This document shows positions 34,169 to 42,947 of a stretch of DNA of 64,000 bases, piece after piece (position 1 is the first letter of the stretch; each line of letters starts with the position of its first letter). This DNA comes from Paenibacillus sp. BSR1-1. GTDB taxonomy: Bacteria; Bacillota; Bacilli; Bacillales; Cytobacillaceae. The stretch spans positions 62,001 through 126,000 of the forward strand of contig NZ_JAQMWQ010000004.1 of assembly GCF_030403775.1 (NCBI RefSeq). Reading direction: 5' to 3'. The translations under genes were made by a program, and so were the position numbers. A model generated the notes under the pieces. The model saw nothing but the letters and a program-made list of their open reading frames with translations. It did no database searches and was not told where the DNA came from.

Positions 34169-37069
34169 ATGGCCAAAAAGTTATGGAAAAAGTTTTCGTT
34201 TGGATTTTTATCTGTAAGTCTATTATCGACTTCGGTGCTGTCTATTGCAGAAGCAGCGGACAATCCTCCCTGGGTAAGCCCAATTCAGGTATCTCCCCTT
34301 TCGAGTGATGGCGTAACAGTTTCAGGGGATGTACAAATTTCCGTTACGGCTGGAGATGACTTAGGTGTTTCCAAAGTAGAGTTTTACAGCGCCAATGGCG
34401 GATATCTAATTGGTACAAAGACTTCCGCACCCTATACCTTGAAATGGGCTACGGATCCATGGGTACCTGACGGAGAACAAGTTGTAAAAGTCATCGCCTA
34501 CGACAGCTCTGGTCAAAAAGCCGGAGCATCCCGTAAAGTCTACGTACAAAATGACAAATCAGCACCTTCCCCTCCTATTAATTTGCAAACCACAGCCACA
34601 ACGAACAAAAGCATTTCACTGACATGGAATGCGGCCAGCGATAATGTAGGTGTGACGGCTTATGAAATTTACAATGATCAGGTTCTAATCGGAACTTCTG
34701 AAAGCACGAGTGTTACCTTGAACGACTTAACGCCTGGGACAACATACCATTTGTCAGTTAAAGCAAAAGACCGGGCAGGGAATGTTTCCGTTGCAAGCAA
34801 TAGTTTGAATGTGTCAACTCAAGACCTGCCCCCATCTGTGGGTCCCTTGGAAGTATCTCCGTTGGATTTTGACGGAGAATCGGTGTCAGGTAATGTAAAG
34901 CTTAGCATCAATGCCACGGACGATACCGGTATTTCCAAGGTTGAATTTTACAGTGCCAATGGCGAATATCTGATTGGAACAAAGACTTCAGAGCCATATG
35001 CCATCAATTGGGCAACCGATCCATGGGTCGCTGACGGTGAGCAGATGGTTAAGGCGGTTGCCTATGATAAAGCAGGTCAAAAAACCGAATCGTCCCGTCA
35101 GGTGTATGTTCAGAATGATAAAGTCGCACCTGCAACGCCGGCCAATTTTCGACTGACAGGAAAAACGGACCAATCCATTTCCTTGGCCTGGGACCCTTCA
35201 TCAGACAATATCGGTACAGCCGAGTATGAAATTTACAATGGACTTGTCCGCATTGGGACGTCAACATCCAATAGTGTCACGTTAAAGGATTTAAATCCCG
35301 GGAAATTATTTAACCTAACGGTGAAAGCAAGAGACCGGGCATGGAATTTTTCCAGTGCCAGCAACGCAGTACAAGTAACAACGGATGTATCCAAAGACAC
35401 CATCCCTCCTTCCATTCCATCCAACCTGAAGGTGAGTGACGTAACCGACACGACAATGAAATTGGAATGGGATGCAGCAAAAGATAATTATGATAATCTC
35501 AGCCCGAATGTAACGTATCAAATTTATACCGGCTCTACACTTCTGGCTACTAGTTCAGGGCTTCGAACAACGATACGGAACTTGAATGCAAATACATCTT
35601 ATACCTTAACAGTTAAGGCCAAGGATTCTGCCGGAAACGTGTCAGCAGCCAGTCAGTCCGTCACGGCATCAACTGGTGCCCTGGACACGGCAGCGCCGCA
35701 GGCACCTGTGAACCTGCACTCTCTGGCATCGACGGATAAAACCATTACTTTAAAATGGATTGAACCGGCCGATAATTATGGGGTAACGAGCTATTCGGTC
35801 TACCAAAATAAAGTAAAAATCATGGATACATCTAGTCCGAATTTTGTTGTCGGCGGACTGCTGCCAAATACAAAATATAACTTCTATGTAACCGCCAAGG
35901 ATGCTAAAGGCAATGTGTCAATGGCAAGCACGGAAATTTCGGCTTCTACGGGTTCACAACCGCTCACTCCTCAGAGTCATGTTATCGCTGGTTACTATGC
36001 CGGCTGGTCTACTTATAGCGGTTCAGAAGTTTCCGACATCGATGCTTCAAAGCTGACGCAAATTAATTATGCCTTTGCCAATATCGGCAATGATTTAAAA
36101 ATGCAGGTCGGAGATCCTTACGCGGATACACAAAAAGAGTTTCCGGGAGATTCAGCAACGGATCCGTTCAAAGGGAATTTCAATCAATTAAAGAAACTGA
36201 AGCAAAAATTCCCTCATCTAAAAACGGTGATTTCAGTAGGCGGATGGAGCTGGTCTGACAAGTTTTCCGAAGTAGCATTGACCGAGGCATCCCGCACTGC
36301 CTTCGCCGACAGCGTTGTGAAGTTCCTGGTCACGTACGGTTTTGACGGAGTTGACTTTGATTGGGAGTATCCCGTTAACGGAGGAATGAAGACGAATGTC
36401 CGCCGCCCGATTGATGAAAAAAATTATACCCTGCTGCTTCAGAGGGTTCATGAAAAACTGAATGCCCAGCAGGCACTCGATGGAAAGAAATATTCGCTTT
36501 CGATCGCGGCCGGTGCATCCAATAATTTTACAGAAACGACCCAATTGGATCAAATTAGTAAAATTGTCGATCATGTTCAACTCATGACGTATGATGTGCA
36601 CGGTGCGTGGGACAGTCTTACCGGTTTTAATGCCCCGCTATATGCCAGTTCCGCAGAACCGGCCCCTGCACTAAGCGTTTCGCAGGCTGTTCAAATATTT
36701 TTGGAAAAAGGCGTTCCAGCAAACAAGCTGGTTATGGGTGTACCGTTTTATGGGAATGAGTATAAAGGCGTGAATAATGCAAACAACGGATTATATCAGG
36801 CTCGTACCGGAGGCGTCTATTCCAACAGTTATGGTGATTTAGAGAAAAAGTATATCGGTAAAGATGGATATGTACGTTACTGGGATTCCGAATCACAGGT
36901 ACCTTATTTATGGAATGGATCGACCTTTATCAGCTATGACGATGTCGAATCGATGTCGCAAAAGGCAGCCTATATCAAATCGAAGGGATTAGCAGGAGCG
37001 ATGATTTGGGAGGTCAGTCAAGATCCTAGTGAAACCTTATTAAACCAATTAGGATTAGATTTAAAGTAA
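34169..37069 (+). CDS. Secreted GH18 chitinase with two Ig-like and four fibronectin type III domains
   Basis: 966 residues. A signal peptide (FSFGFLSVSLLSTSVLSIAEAA) leads into an Ig-like module, FN3, a second very similar Ig-like module (VEFYSANGxYLIGTKTS and WATDPWV in both), then three more FN3 modules up to about 600. The GH18 barrel follows, with SVGGWSWSDKF and the catalytic DGVDFDWEYP near residue 724-731, whose Glu is the acid/base. GAMIWEVSQDPS ends the barrel. It cleaves chitin outside the cell. The ATG at 34169 follows GAGAGGGG. The first two Ig-FN3 units look like an internal duplication. Confidence 0.93.
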   Translation: MAKKLWKKFSFGFLSVSLLSTSVLSIAEAADNPPWVSPIQVSPLSSDGVTVSGDVQISVTAGDDLGVSKVEFYSANGGYLIGTKTSAPYTLKWATDPWVPDGEQVVKVIAYDSSGQKAGASRKVYVQNDKSAPSPPINLQTTATTNKSISLTWNAASDNVGVTAYEIYNDQVLIGTSESTSVTLNDLTPGTTYHLSVKAKDRAGNVSVASNSLNVSTQDLPPSVGPLEVSPLDFDGESVSGNVKLSINATDDTGISKVEFYSANGEYLIGTKTSEPYAINWATDPWVADGEQMVKAVAYDKAGQKTESSRQVYVQNDKVAPATPANFRLTGKTDQSISLAWDPSSDNIGTAEYEIYNGLVRIGTSTSNSVTLKDLNPGKLFNLTVKARDRAWNFSSASNAVQVTTDVSKDTIPPSIPSNLKVSDVTDTTMKLEWDAAKDNYDNLSPNVTYQIYTGSTLLATSSGLRTTIRNLNANTSYTLTVKAKDSAGNVSAASQSVTASTGALDTAAPQAPVNLHSLASTDKTITLKWIEPADNYGVTSYSVYQNKVKIMDTSSPNFVVGGLLPNTKYNFYVTAKDAKGNVSMASTEISASTGSQPLTPQSHVIAGYYAGWSTYSGSEVSDIDASKLTQINYAFANIGNDLKMQVGDPYADTQKEFPGDSATDPFKGNFNQLKKLKQKFPHLKTVISVGGWSWSDKFSEVALTEASRTAFADSVVKFLVTYGFDGVDFDWEYPVNGGMKTNVRRPIDEKNYTLLLQRVHEKLNAQQALDGKKYSLSIAAGASNNFTETTQLDQISKIVDHVQLMTYDVHGAWDSLTGFNAPLYASSAEPAPALSVSQAVQIFLEKGVPANKLVMGVPFYGNEYKGVNNANNGLYQARTGGVYSNSYGDLEKKYIGKDGYVRYWDSESQVPYLWNGSTFISYDDVESMSQKAAYIKSKGLAGAMIWEVSQDPSETLLNQLGLDLK

Positions 37070-37071
37070 CC

Positions 37072-37099
37072 AAGGAAGGGCTGAAATTGGCCCTTCCTT
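37072..37099 (+). terminator. Terminator of the chitinase gene
   Basis: AAGGAAGGGC pairs with GCCCTTCCTT across eight bases, followed by TATTTT, right after the stop. Confidence 0.85.
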
Positions 37100-37106
37100 T
37101 ATTTTA

Positions 37107-37314
37107 AGATTAGCTGGATTAATAAAGTTACCCCTAAAACTGGTCATTTTTTTTCATCTCATTCATTGTCTCTTCTATTTTGTTGTTATAATGTTCAAAT
37201 AAAAAGTATTGGTTTTAATAGACTGCATGATTAGAAGAAGAAAGTTAAAGCAGAAAAATAGTTGCATTATCGATTCGCCGATAAGGTTATTCTTCCCTTA
37301 GAGTCACTTAAAAT
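37107..37314. other. AT-rich gap between convergent genes
   Basis: About 200 bases with no open frame of note and no strong hairpin. Confidence 0.4.
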
Positions 37315-38010
37315 TTAGTTTAAATCTCCTGGCCTCTTAAACTCATAATCTGTTCTAAAGAAACAATTAATCGGAACAGATGATTTTGAATGAACCACAG
37401 ATGTAGTCGATTTAGGTTTTTCTATATTTAAGGATAAAGTTACATGATCATCGTTTGGTAAATTAGGGTCATAGATATTAATGGAAAGATGTTTCTCATT
37501 CAAGTCATACCCATATGCCAGAACTTGATGATGTTGTCTGATCTGAAAAGGATTAAAGGATTTTACTCTGATTAAGCCAAGCGGTGAAAGCTTGCCGTTA
37601 TCAAGATCCTTTTTTATTCTCGGCCATTCCTTTTTCATCATTCGCCAAATCCTTCCATGCATTGCAGCTCCTAGTTTACTAGCTTTTGTTTCATGGTCCC
37701 GGAGTAAAGGATTCATCAAAAATAAATATTTCAAAAGACCTAAGGGCAAATGAAAGCTTTCTATCTGCCGTTTAACGATATAGTCGAATAATGGTCCAGA
37801 GGAAGGGGCTTCCGAATTGGACGGGATCGGCATTTTTGCTTCAAAGTAATCCATGGCAGCATAAATCATTCCGCCGCATAATCCATACGATGCATTACCG
37901 ATTGGTATCTTCAGACCCAAAACATTTATTTTCTTTAATGGAACCTTATCAAAGCTGTTTTCAAACTTAAAAGCGGATGAGCTCGGCAGAAACCCTGTTT
38001 TTGCTGGCAT
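37315..38010 (-). CDS. Uncharacterised protein, possibly papain-like fold
   Basis: 231 residues; I do not recognise a named family. No signal peptide. Possible Cys-protease-like features are YGLCGGMIYAAMDYF with a Cys at a helix start, HHQVLAYGYD with a His about 110 residues later, and INIYDPNLP with an Asp, in the order C...H...D of papain-like enzymes. GLIRVKSFNPF lies before the His. The ATG at 38010 has AAGGGGAAGTCACT upstream. It stands alone beside an IS remnant. A peptidase or amidase role is only a guess. Confidence 0.6.
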   Translation of the reverse strand: MPAKTGFLPSSSAFKFENSFDKVPLKKINVLGLKIPIGNASYGLCGGMIYAAMDYFEAKMPIPSNSEAPSSGPLFDYIVKRQIESFHLPLGLLKYLFLMNPLLRDHETKASKLGAAMHGRIWRMMKKEWPRIKKDLDNGKLSPLGLIRVKSFNPFQIRQHHQVLAYGYDLNEKHLSINIYDPNLPNDDHVTLSLNIEKPKSTTSVVHSKSSVPINCFFRTDYEFKRPGDLN

Positions 38011-38394
38011 AGTGACTTCCCCTTTACTTGTAAATGTTCGTAAAAATAAAGCATCAGTCGTTGATCATTGGAAATTATTTTATTCACAAATCCTTCTTTT
38101 GGGAATTAACAGAACGCAATATCCCCTCTGAATTGAGGCCATCCATATTATCAAAGGATGGTTTTTCGTATTTGATTGAGTTGAATATAGAATAGGAAGC
38201 TTGCAGTAGTTCCAAGCTCATCTGCTTAAAAAGAGCTTCGAAATGACAATTTTCAATTCTGCTGGAGGAAATCTGAAGAGTTAAATTGAAAGGATTATTT
38301 TTGGAATCCCTCGAAAATATATCTTATTTCTGTTCTAGTTTATTAACTTTTCTCTTTACTTCTGCCATTTCTTTAATAGAAGCTCTACATTTGA

Positions 38395-38592
38395 ATTGTA
38401 AATTAATTCTTTTTGTCCTTACTAAAGGAATTTGAAAGTGTAGAACACTTTAAGAATGGACTGGCAAAATATTTTGACTACTATAATCAAAAACGAATAA
38501 AGGCAAAAAAAAGGCATGAGCCCAGTACAATACCGAACTAATGGCCAAATAGCTGCCTATTGAAATAACCGTGTCTAACTTTTGAGGCTCAC
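38395..38592 (+). pseudogene. IS3-family (IS150-like) transposase C-terminal remnant with its right end
   Basis: The plus strand reads FESVEHFKNGLAKYFDYYNQ then KRIKAK. After a one-base shift comes KGMSPVQYRTNGQIAAY, the usual C-terminus of IS150-type transposases. About 15 bases later CCGTGTCTAACTTTTGAGG resembles an IS3-family terminal repeat. The rest of the element is gone. Confidence 0.7.
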
Positions 38593-38681
38593 TCTTTTAT
38601 TCACAAATACCTATTCATAATCGGATATTTAAAGGAAAATGAAATCTATAAAGTCGGCTTCCAATCTAAGAAACCTACTTT

Positions 38682-39068
38682 TTATTTTATAATCTTAATA
38701 TTTCTTCTATCGATCCATTTTCGAAAAGAATTCTTCATAAAGAATTTAAACAGTTTTCTAGTTGGCTTAAAAAGCATTAGAAATCCGAATATATCCGTGA
38801 TAAATCCTGGAGTCAATAATAGTGTACCGCCAATTAGAATACAAATGCCATCTAAAACACCTTCACTGGGAATTTGTCCGTAACGCAGTTGCTCCTGTAC
38901 CCTGCGAATGGTTTGCAGCCCCTCTCTTTTCGCTAAATAGGCTCCAATTATTCCTGTTAAAATAATAGAAATCAATGTCGGCCAAACACCAATTGCTTTA
39001 CCAGAGAACAGCAATACGCCTATATCCATTGCAGGAACAATAATGATTAATAATAATAAATAACGCAT
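38682..39068 (-). CDS. fxsA: FxsA family membrane protein
   Basis: About 128 residues with three or four hydrophobic segments: MRYLLLLIIIVPAMDIGVLL, ISIILTGIIGAYLA, and LIGGTLLLTPGFITDIFGFLML, the family signature. The tail is basic. FxsA homologues affect phage exclusion in E. coli; its Bacillus role is unclear. The start is the ATG at 39068 after AAAGGTGG; the longer frame lacks a binding site. Confidence 0.88.
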   Translation of the reverse strand: MRYLLLLIIIVPAMDIGVLLFSGKAIGVWPTLISIILTGIIGAYLAKREGLQTIRRVQEQLRYGQIPSEGVLDGICILIGGTLLLTPGFITDIFGFLMLFKPTRKLFKFFMKNSFRKWIDRRNIKIIK

Positions 39069-39180
39069 GTTTGTCCACCTTTCAAATGAATATATTCCTA
39101 ATATTTTTTTCAAAGCACAAAGACGTTTGGTTTAAGTTCTTTATCCTCCGTCGTGTTCTATTAATATAATTTATTAAAAA

Positions 39181-39213
39181 AAATGCAAGATGTTTTCATT
39201 CCAACTTGCATTT
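39181..39213 (-). terminator. Terminator of the LCP gene
   Basis: AAATGCAAG and CTTGCATTT with a 15-base loop, followed on the minus strand by a run of T. Confidence 0.7.
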
Positions 39214-39290
39214 CTGAATACGTCTTTATTTATTTTTTCATCTCCTAGTGCTAAGTTCTAAATATTATCCTTGTCTTATTTTTGGCTTTA

Positions 39291-40226
39291 TTACGATGAT
39301 AAAAATTCATTTAGAGCAGACTTGTTTTGTTCAAGATTGATACTTAACACTGCACCTGCATTCTTGAATTGCTCATTAGTAAAAGACCCATCCACAGGAA
39401 TACGCATTGTTTTTAAGTCATTGGATTGATTAGTAAGCAAATCTTTCCCCAAGGAAAATAGAGTGGGAGTATCCAAATTTGTATCAACATAAGGGGTTAT
39501 AACACCAAAAATTTTAGGAAGCTTTAGGATGCTTCCAATACTTAAAGCTTGGTCCTTCAACTTGCTAATGACTTCCTGTTGTCTTTGAACTCGGCCAAAG
39601 TCACTTAACTTGTCATGCCTAAAACGTACATATCCTAATAACTTATCACCATGTAAAGTTTGTTTTCCGGGGTTTATTGTCGTTCCGATTCCATACTGCA
39701 TTTCATGAGGAACATCAACTTCAATTCCATCTGGTGCAATAATATCTGCAATCTTTGAGAATCCTTCAAAATCAACAACAGCGTAATAATTTACGTCAAT
39801 ATCAAAGTTTTCTTTAATTGTTTGTCTAAGTAGCTCTGGTCCGCCATATGCATATGCTGCATTTATTTTTTGCTTTCCATGACCAGGAATATTAACATAG
39901 GAGTCTCTCATAATAGAAATCAACTTAGATTGATGAGTATCCTGATCATAATGGGCAATCATGATGGAATCTGTTCTTGAGTGTTCTTCACCTCGTGAAT
40001 CGTCTCCCAATAGGAGCACATTAATTCTACCAAACTTCACATCTTCTCCCTGGAAAGCTTTCGCTACTTTCTCATCATTATTAAATTTCCCTTCCTTACC
40101 GAGCGAAACTCCTTGTTTATATTGATAAGTTGCATAAGCACCTACACTACCAATCATTAAAATAAAAATAAGCAACATTAACCTTTTCCATCTAACACGC
40201 TTTTTCCTTCTAAGCATTCTTTCCAT
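39291..40226 (-). CDS. LytR-CpsA-Psr (LCP) family cell-wall glycopolymer ligase
   Basis: About 311 residues. A basic N-terminus and one membrane segment (LMLLIFILMIGSVGAYATY) anchor it. The extracellular LCP domain has LLLGDDSRGEEHSRTDSIM with the catalytic Arg/Asp, VDFEGFSKIADIIAPDGIEVDV, and GYVRFRHDKLSDFGRVQRQQ. These enzymes attach teichoic acids or other polymers to peptidoglycan. The ATG at 40226 follows GGAAGGTG. Confidence 0.9.
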   Translation of the reverse strand: MERMLRRKKRVRWKRLMLLIFILMIGSVGAYATYQYKQGVSLGKEGKFNNDEKVAKAFQGEDVKFGRINVLLLGDDSRGEEHSRTDSIMIAHYDQDTHQSKLISIMRDSYVNIPGHGKQKINAAYAYGGPELLRQTIKENFDIDVNYYAVVDFEGFSKIADIIAPDGIEVDVPHEMQYGIGTTINPGKQTLHGDKLLGYVRFRHDKLSDFGRVQRQQEVISKLKDQALSIGSILKLPKIFGVITPYVDTNLDTPTLFSLGKDLLTNQSNDLKTMRIPVDGSFTNEQFKNAGAVLSINLEQNKSALNEFLSS

Positions 40227-40321
40227 AGTACACCTTCCCAAATGTCATTAGTTTATAGAATTATTGCCCTGTAACTCCAATGCAGCTCTTAGACGGCTAT
40301 TTCGAAGAATTAAGGCAATTG

Positions 40322-40966
40322 CTACTCCGCTTTTAGTAAATTTGCTGCAATTTGAATTGCCATCGCATCGTCGATAAAACCGACTGGAAAAATGTAATCT
40401 GGAATAATATCCACTGAGACAATAAAATAGATTAGCGCACTTCCAACTATGGCAAGTTCCCGTGGCGTTCCCTTATTTAAACGGAATTTCTCATACATTT
40501 CCTTAAGCTGACTGATAAACGGACCAATACTGGCTAATTTCTTAATCTTTTCACCAAAGCCTTTGAGAATATTCTCTTTTCCCTCTTCTGTTTGTACATA
40601 TTGTTCATAATTAGATAATTCCTGTTCTAAACTACCAATACTAAACTTACTATCTATAAGATTGGAGAATTCAAGTAAATTTTGAATACTTTCAACCGAC
40701 ATAAAAATGTCAGATTGCTGTATTGTATTTCTCTCTTCAATTGAAAAGCCTGCAGCTATAAATAACTCTGAAATGGGAACTTGTAAATAATTAGCAATTT
40801 TTTGTAAATGAGCAGGGTTTGCTTTGCGTTTCCCATTAATAATCCTAGAGATCGTGGCTGTGTCTATATCAGTAAGCTCACTAAGCTTCCTCATGGATAA
40901 AGAACGTTCCTTTAATAATTTTTTCAATAATAACCCCAAATTATTATCCATCTTTTCACCAGACAT
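40322..40966 (-). CDS. XRE-type HTH regulator fused to a YkvA (DUF1232) domain
   Basis: 214 residues. Residues 8-65 are a Cro/CI helix-turn-helix (MRKLSELTDIDTATISRIINGKRK). A helical linker of about 80 residues follows, then a DUF1232 domain with GSALIYFIVSVDIIPDYIFPVGFIDD, which is normally a small membrane-associated protein. The fusion suggests a DNA-binding protein tied to the membrane or a membrane signal. The ATG is at 40966; a second in-frame ATG five codons later is possible. The large palindrome at 41089-41135 upstream could be its operator. Confidence 0.85.
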   Translation of the reverse strand: MSGEKMDNNLGLLLKKLLKERSLSMRKLSELTDIDTATISRIINGKRKANPAHLQKIANYLQVPISELFIAAGFSIEERNTIQQSDIFMSVESIQNLLEFSNLIDSKFSIGSLEQELSNYEQYVQTEEGKENILKGFGEKIKKLASIGPFISQLKEMYEKFRLNKGTPRELAIVGSALIYFIVSVDIIPDYIFPVGFIDDAMAIQIAANLLKAE

Positions 40967-41088
40967 CTTAGTTTCCCTTTCCGTTTTTCATTACTTATCA
41001 ATTTCATATCTATTAAAAATCAGTAGAAAAATTAAACACACTTTATCCTAATTAAAAAAATGAAATTCTATTAAAATATACAAATTCG

Positions 41089-41135
41089 TTGACATTTTGT
41101 CAACATTCGACAATTCGTCGTCAATAAAATGTCAA
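41089..41135. promoter_or_regulatory. Large interrupted palindrome upstream of the XRE-YkvA gene
   Basis: Outer arms TTGACATTTT and AAAATGTCAA are perfect inverted repeats. Inside are GTCAAC and CGAC-AATTC-GTCG. It looks like a stack of two or more TTGAC/GTCAA half-sites, as expected for a dimeric repressor, and it contains TTGACA, a good -35. Use as the XRE operator is inferred. Confidence 0.5.
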
Positions 41136-41174
41136 CATATATATTATTTATACGGAATAGAAATGAAATAAAAT

Positions 41175-41197
41175 AATCCCTCTAATTAAGAGGGATT
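41175..41197 (-). terminator. Terminator after the HlyC/CorC fragment
   Basis: AATCCCTCT and AGAGGGATT with a short loop and a T-rich tail on the minus strand. Confidence 0.7.
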
Positions 41198-41203
41198 CAT
41201 CTA

Positions 41204-41563
41204 TTAAGCAAGAGATTCTTGCTTGTTTACTATTTCTAAAGATTTGATATGATAACCATCAACTTCAAGGACTTTAATGTCAAATTCACCATGATTAATA
41301 ATATCGCCTTCGACAACATCCATCTTTTTGGATAAAATCCATCCACCAATGGTATTAATATCCTCGTTATCTAAATCTAATCCAAATAAATCATTTATTT
41401 CTTCAATAAGCACTATACCGTCTACAATTGTTTTATTGTCATTAATTTTATTTATTTCAGGAACTTCATCAGCATTAAATTCATCTCCAGTTTCACCGAC
41501 AATTTCCTCTAGAATATCCTCGACCGTTACTAAACCTTTCCCAATTGCTTTTTTCTTCTCCAA
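41204..41563 (-). pseudogene. C-terminal fragment of a HlyC/CorC-type (UPF0053) transporter protein
   Basis: About 119 residues: the end of the CBS pair (GLVTVEDILEEIVGETGDEF) and the CorC/HlyC transporter-associated domain (TIVDGIVLIEEINDLFGLDL, TIGGWIL). The membrane DUF21 domain and the first CBS repeat, about 300 residues, are missing. It overlaps the end of the DedA gene out of frame, so a deletion joined the two. There is no good ribosome binding site. Confidence 0.78.
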
Positions 41564-42132
41564 ATAAGGTAAACCATTAAAGAAAGAACAAGGAAAAACA
41601 AAATAAGATACATACTGTATTTTGACACATAGGTATCAACTATACCCCAATTTTCACCTAGTTTTCTTCCTAAAGTAATAAAAGACAAACTCCATATGAA
41701 GGCTCCAATATAAGCATAAGCAGCGAATTTTCTAAACGGAAAACTATTTAAGGCAGCAACATAAGCAGTAAGATGGCGAATTCCAGGAATAAAAAAGCCA
41801 ATCAATATAAGAAATGGTCCAATTTTGAGAAATAATTTTTGAGTTCGATTGATTTTTTTTTCCGTTATATGAATTTTAGGACCAAACTTTTTTATTAAAG
41901 GTAATCCGAATTTAAATCCAATAAAGTAGCTGAGAGAAATTCCTCCCATTGCCCCCACAAAAGCACTTAGTAAAGAAGGTATGTACGATATTGTGCCTTG
42001 AAACACTTTATAACCAACATAGGTTAGAAGAACCTCGTCAGGTATTGGAAGGCCAACAATTCCCCCAATTAGAGCAATAATGATTCCGAAGTAGCCAAAA
42101 TGTGAAATAAGATAATCTATATGCTGTTCCAT
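41530..42132 (-). CDS. DedA family membrane protein
   Basis: About 200 residues. It has the DedA core: ENxLPxPxE-like GGIVGLPIPDEVLLTYVGYK, SYFIGFKFGLPLIKKFG, and FIPGIRHLTAYVAALNSFPFRKFAAYA. Several DedA proteins recycle undecaprenyl phosphate across the membrane. The ATG at 42132 follows GGTGGGATCGAGAA. Its last dozen codons come from the sequence fused to the CorC fragment, so the native C-terminus may be altered. It is divergent from the PAP2 gene next door. Confidence 0.85.
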   Translation of the reverse strand: MEQHIDYLISHFGYFGIIIALIGGIVGLPIPDEVLLTYVGYKVFQGTISYIPSLLSAFVGAMGGISLSYFIGFKFGLPLIKKFGPKIHITEKKINRTQKLFLKIGPFLILIGFFIPGIRHLTAYVAALNSFPFRKFAAYAYIGAFIWSLSFITLGRKLGENWGIVDTYVSKYSMYLILFFLVLSLMVYLIWRRKKQLGKV

Positions 42133-42239
42133 TTCTCGATCCCACCTATGAAGGAAATATTTATGAATGTGAGTTATACTTATCACTTGAATTATTAGTG
42201 GATCACAGGTGCCGATTTAATATGAATTGAGGTCTGTTT

Positions 42240-42896
42240 ATGAATTTAAAAAAAGAACTTTTCATTGCATTTCTAATAAGTTTTGTTTCACTTTTGGGCT
42301 TTACCATTATGGCTCTTCTTGTAAGTAAACATACAATTATTACTTTCGACAAAATCATCATTTATTATGTGCAAGGTTTTGAAGCTCCATGGTTAACAAA
42401 TATTATGAAAGTATTCACGTTTATTGGTGGTACGATACCAGCTGCGGTAATTTCACTTCTGTCCATTTTGATCCTCTATAAGGTCTTTAATCACCGTTCA
42501 GAACTTGTTTTATTTATTGCTGTTTTATTAGGTGCTAATATTTTATTCTTAACATTAAAACAGTTGTTTCATAGAGCACGTCCAGATTTGCATCGCTTAG
42601 CCGAAGCGAGCAATTATAGTTTCCCTAGTGGCCATGCAACAATGGCGTTTGCGTTATATGGTGTTCTAACATTTCTGCTATGGCGGCATATTTCTACCCG
42701 ATTAGGGCGGACAATATTAATAATCTTTAGTGTATTTATGATTGTCGTCATAGGAATTAGTCGGATTTATCTGGGAGTTCATTATCCTAGTGATATAATA
42801 GCGGGTTATTTTATTAGTGCATTTTGGCTTACATTTGCTATTGGTTTTTATCAAAGATATAAGGAACGACAATATCAACAGAAACAAGCTAAATAA
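42240..42896 (+). CDS. PAP2-family lipid phosphatase
   Basis: 218 residues with six membrane segments. The three phosphatase motifs are intact: KQLFHRARP, SFPSGHATMA, and SRIYLGVHYPSDIIAGY. It probably dephosphorylates undecaprenyl pyrophosphate or phosphatidate on the outer face of the membrane. The ATG at 42240 follows TTGAGGTC. It is divergent from the DedA gene; a common role in lipid-carrier recycling is plausible. Confidence 0.9.
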   Translation: MNLKKELFIAFLISFVSLLGFTIMALLVSKHTIITFDKIIIYYVQGFEAPWLTNIMKVFTFIGGTIPAAVISLLSILILYKVFNHRSELVLFIAVLLGANILFLTLKQLFHRARPDLHRLAEASNYSFPSGHATMAFALYGVLTFLLWRHISTRLGRTILIIFSVFMIVVIGISRIYLGVHYPSDIIAGYFISAFWLTFAIGFYQRYKERQYQQKQAK

Positions 42897-42903
42897 AAAT
42901 ATT

Positions 42904-42934
42904 AAGGAATAGTCCCAATTTGAGGACTATTCCT
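42904..42934. terminator. Bidirectional terminator between PAP2 and MFS genes
   Basis: AAGGAATAGTCC pairs perfectly with GGACTATTCCTT across seven bases, followed by seven T on the plus strand. Confidence 0.85.
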
Positions 42935-42947
42935 TTTTTTAAACCAG

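Noticed and set aside
34280..35960. Repeated sequence in the chitinase gene as a tandem repeat or CRISPR-like array
   Set aside because: The repeats are whole Ig and FN3 protein domains that keep the reading frame.
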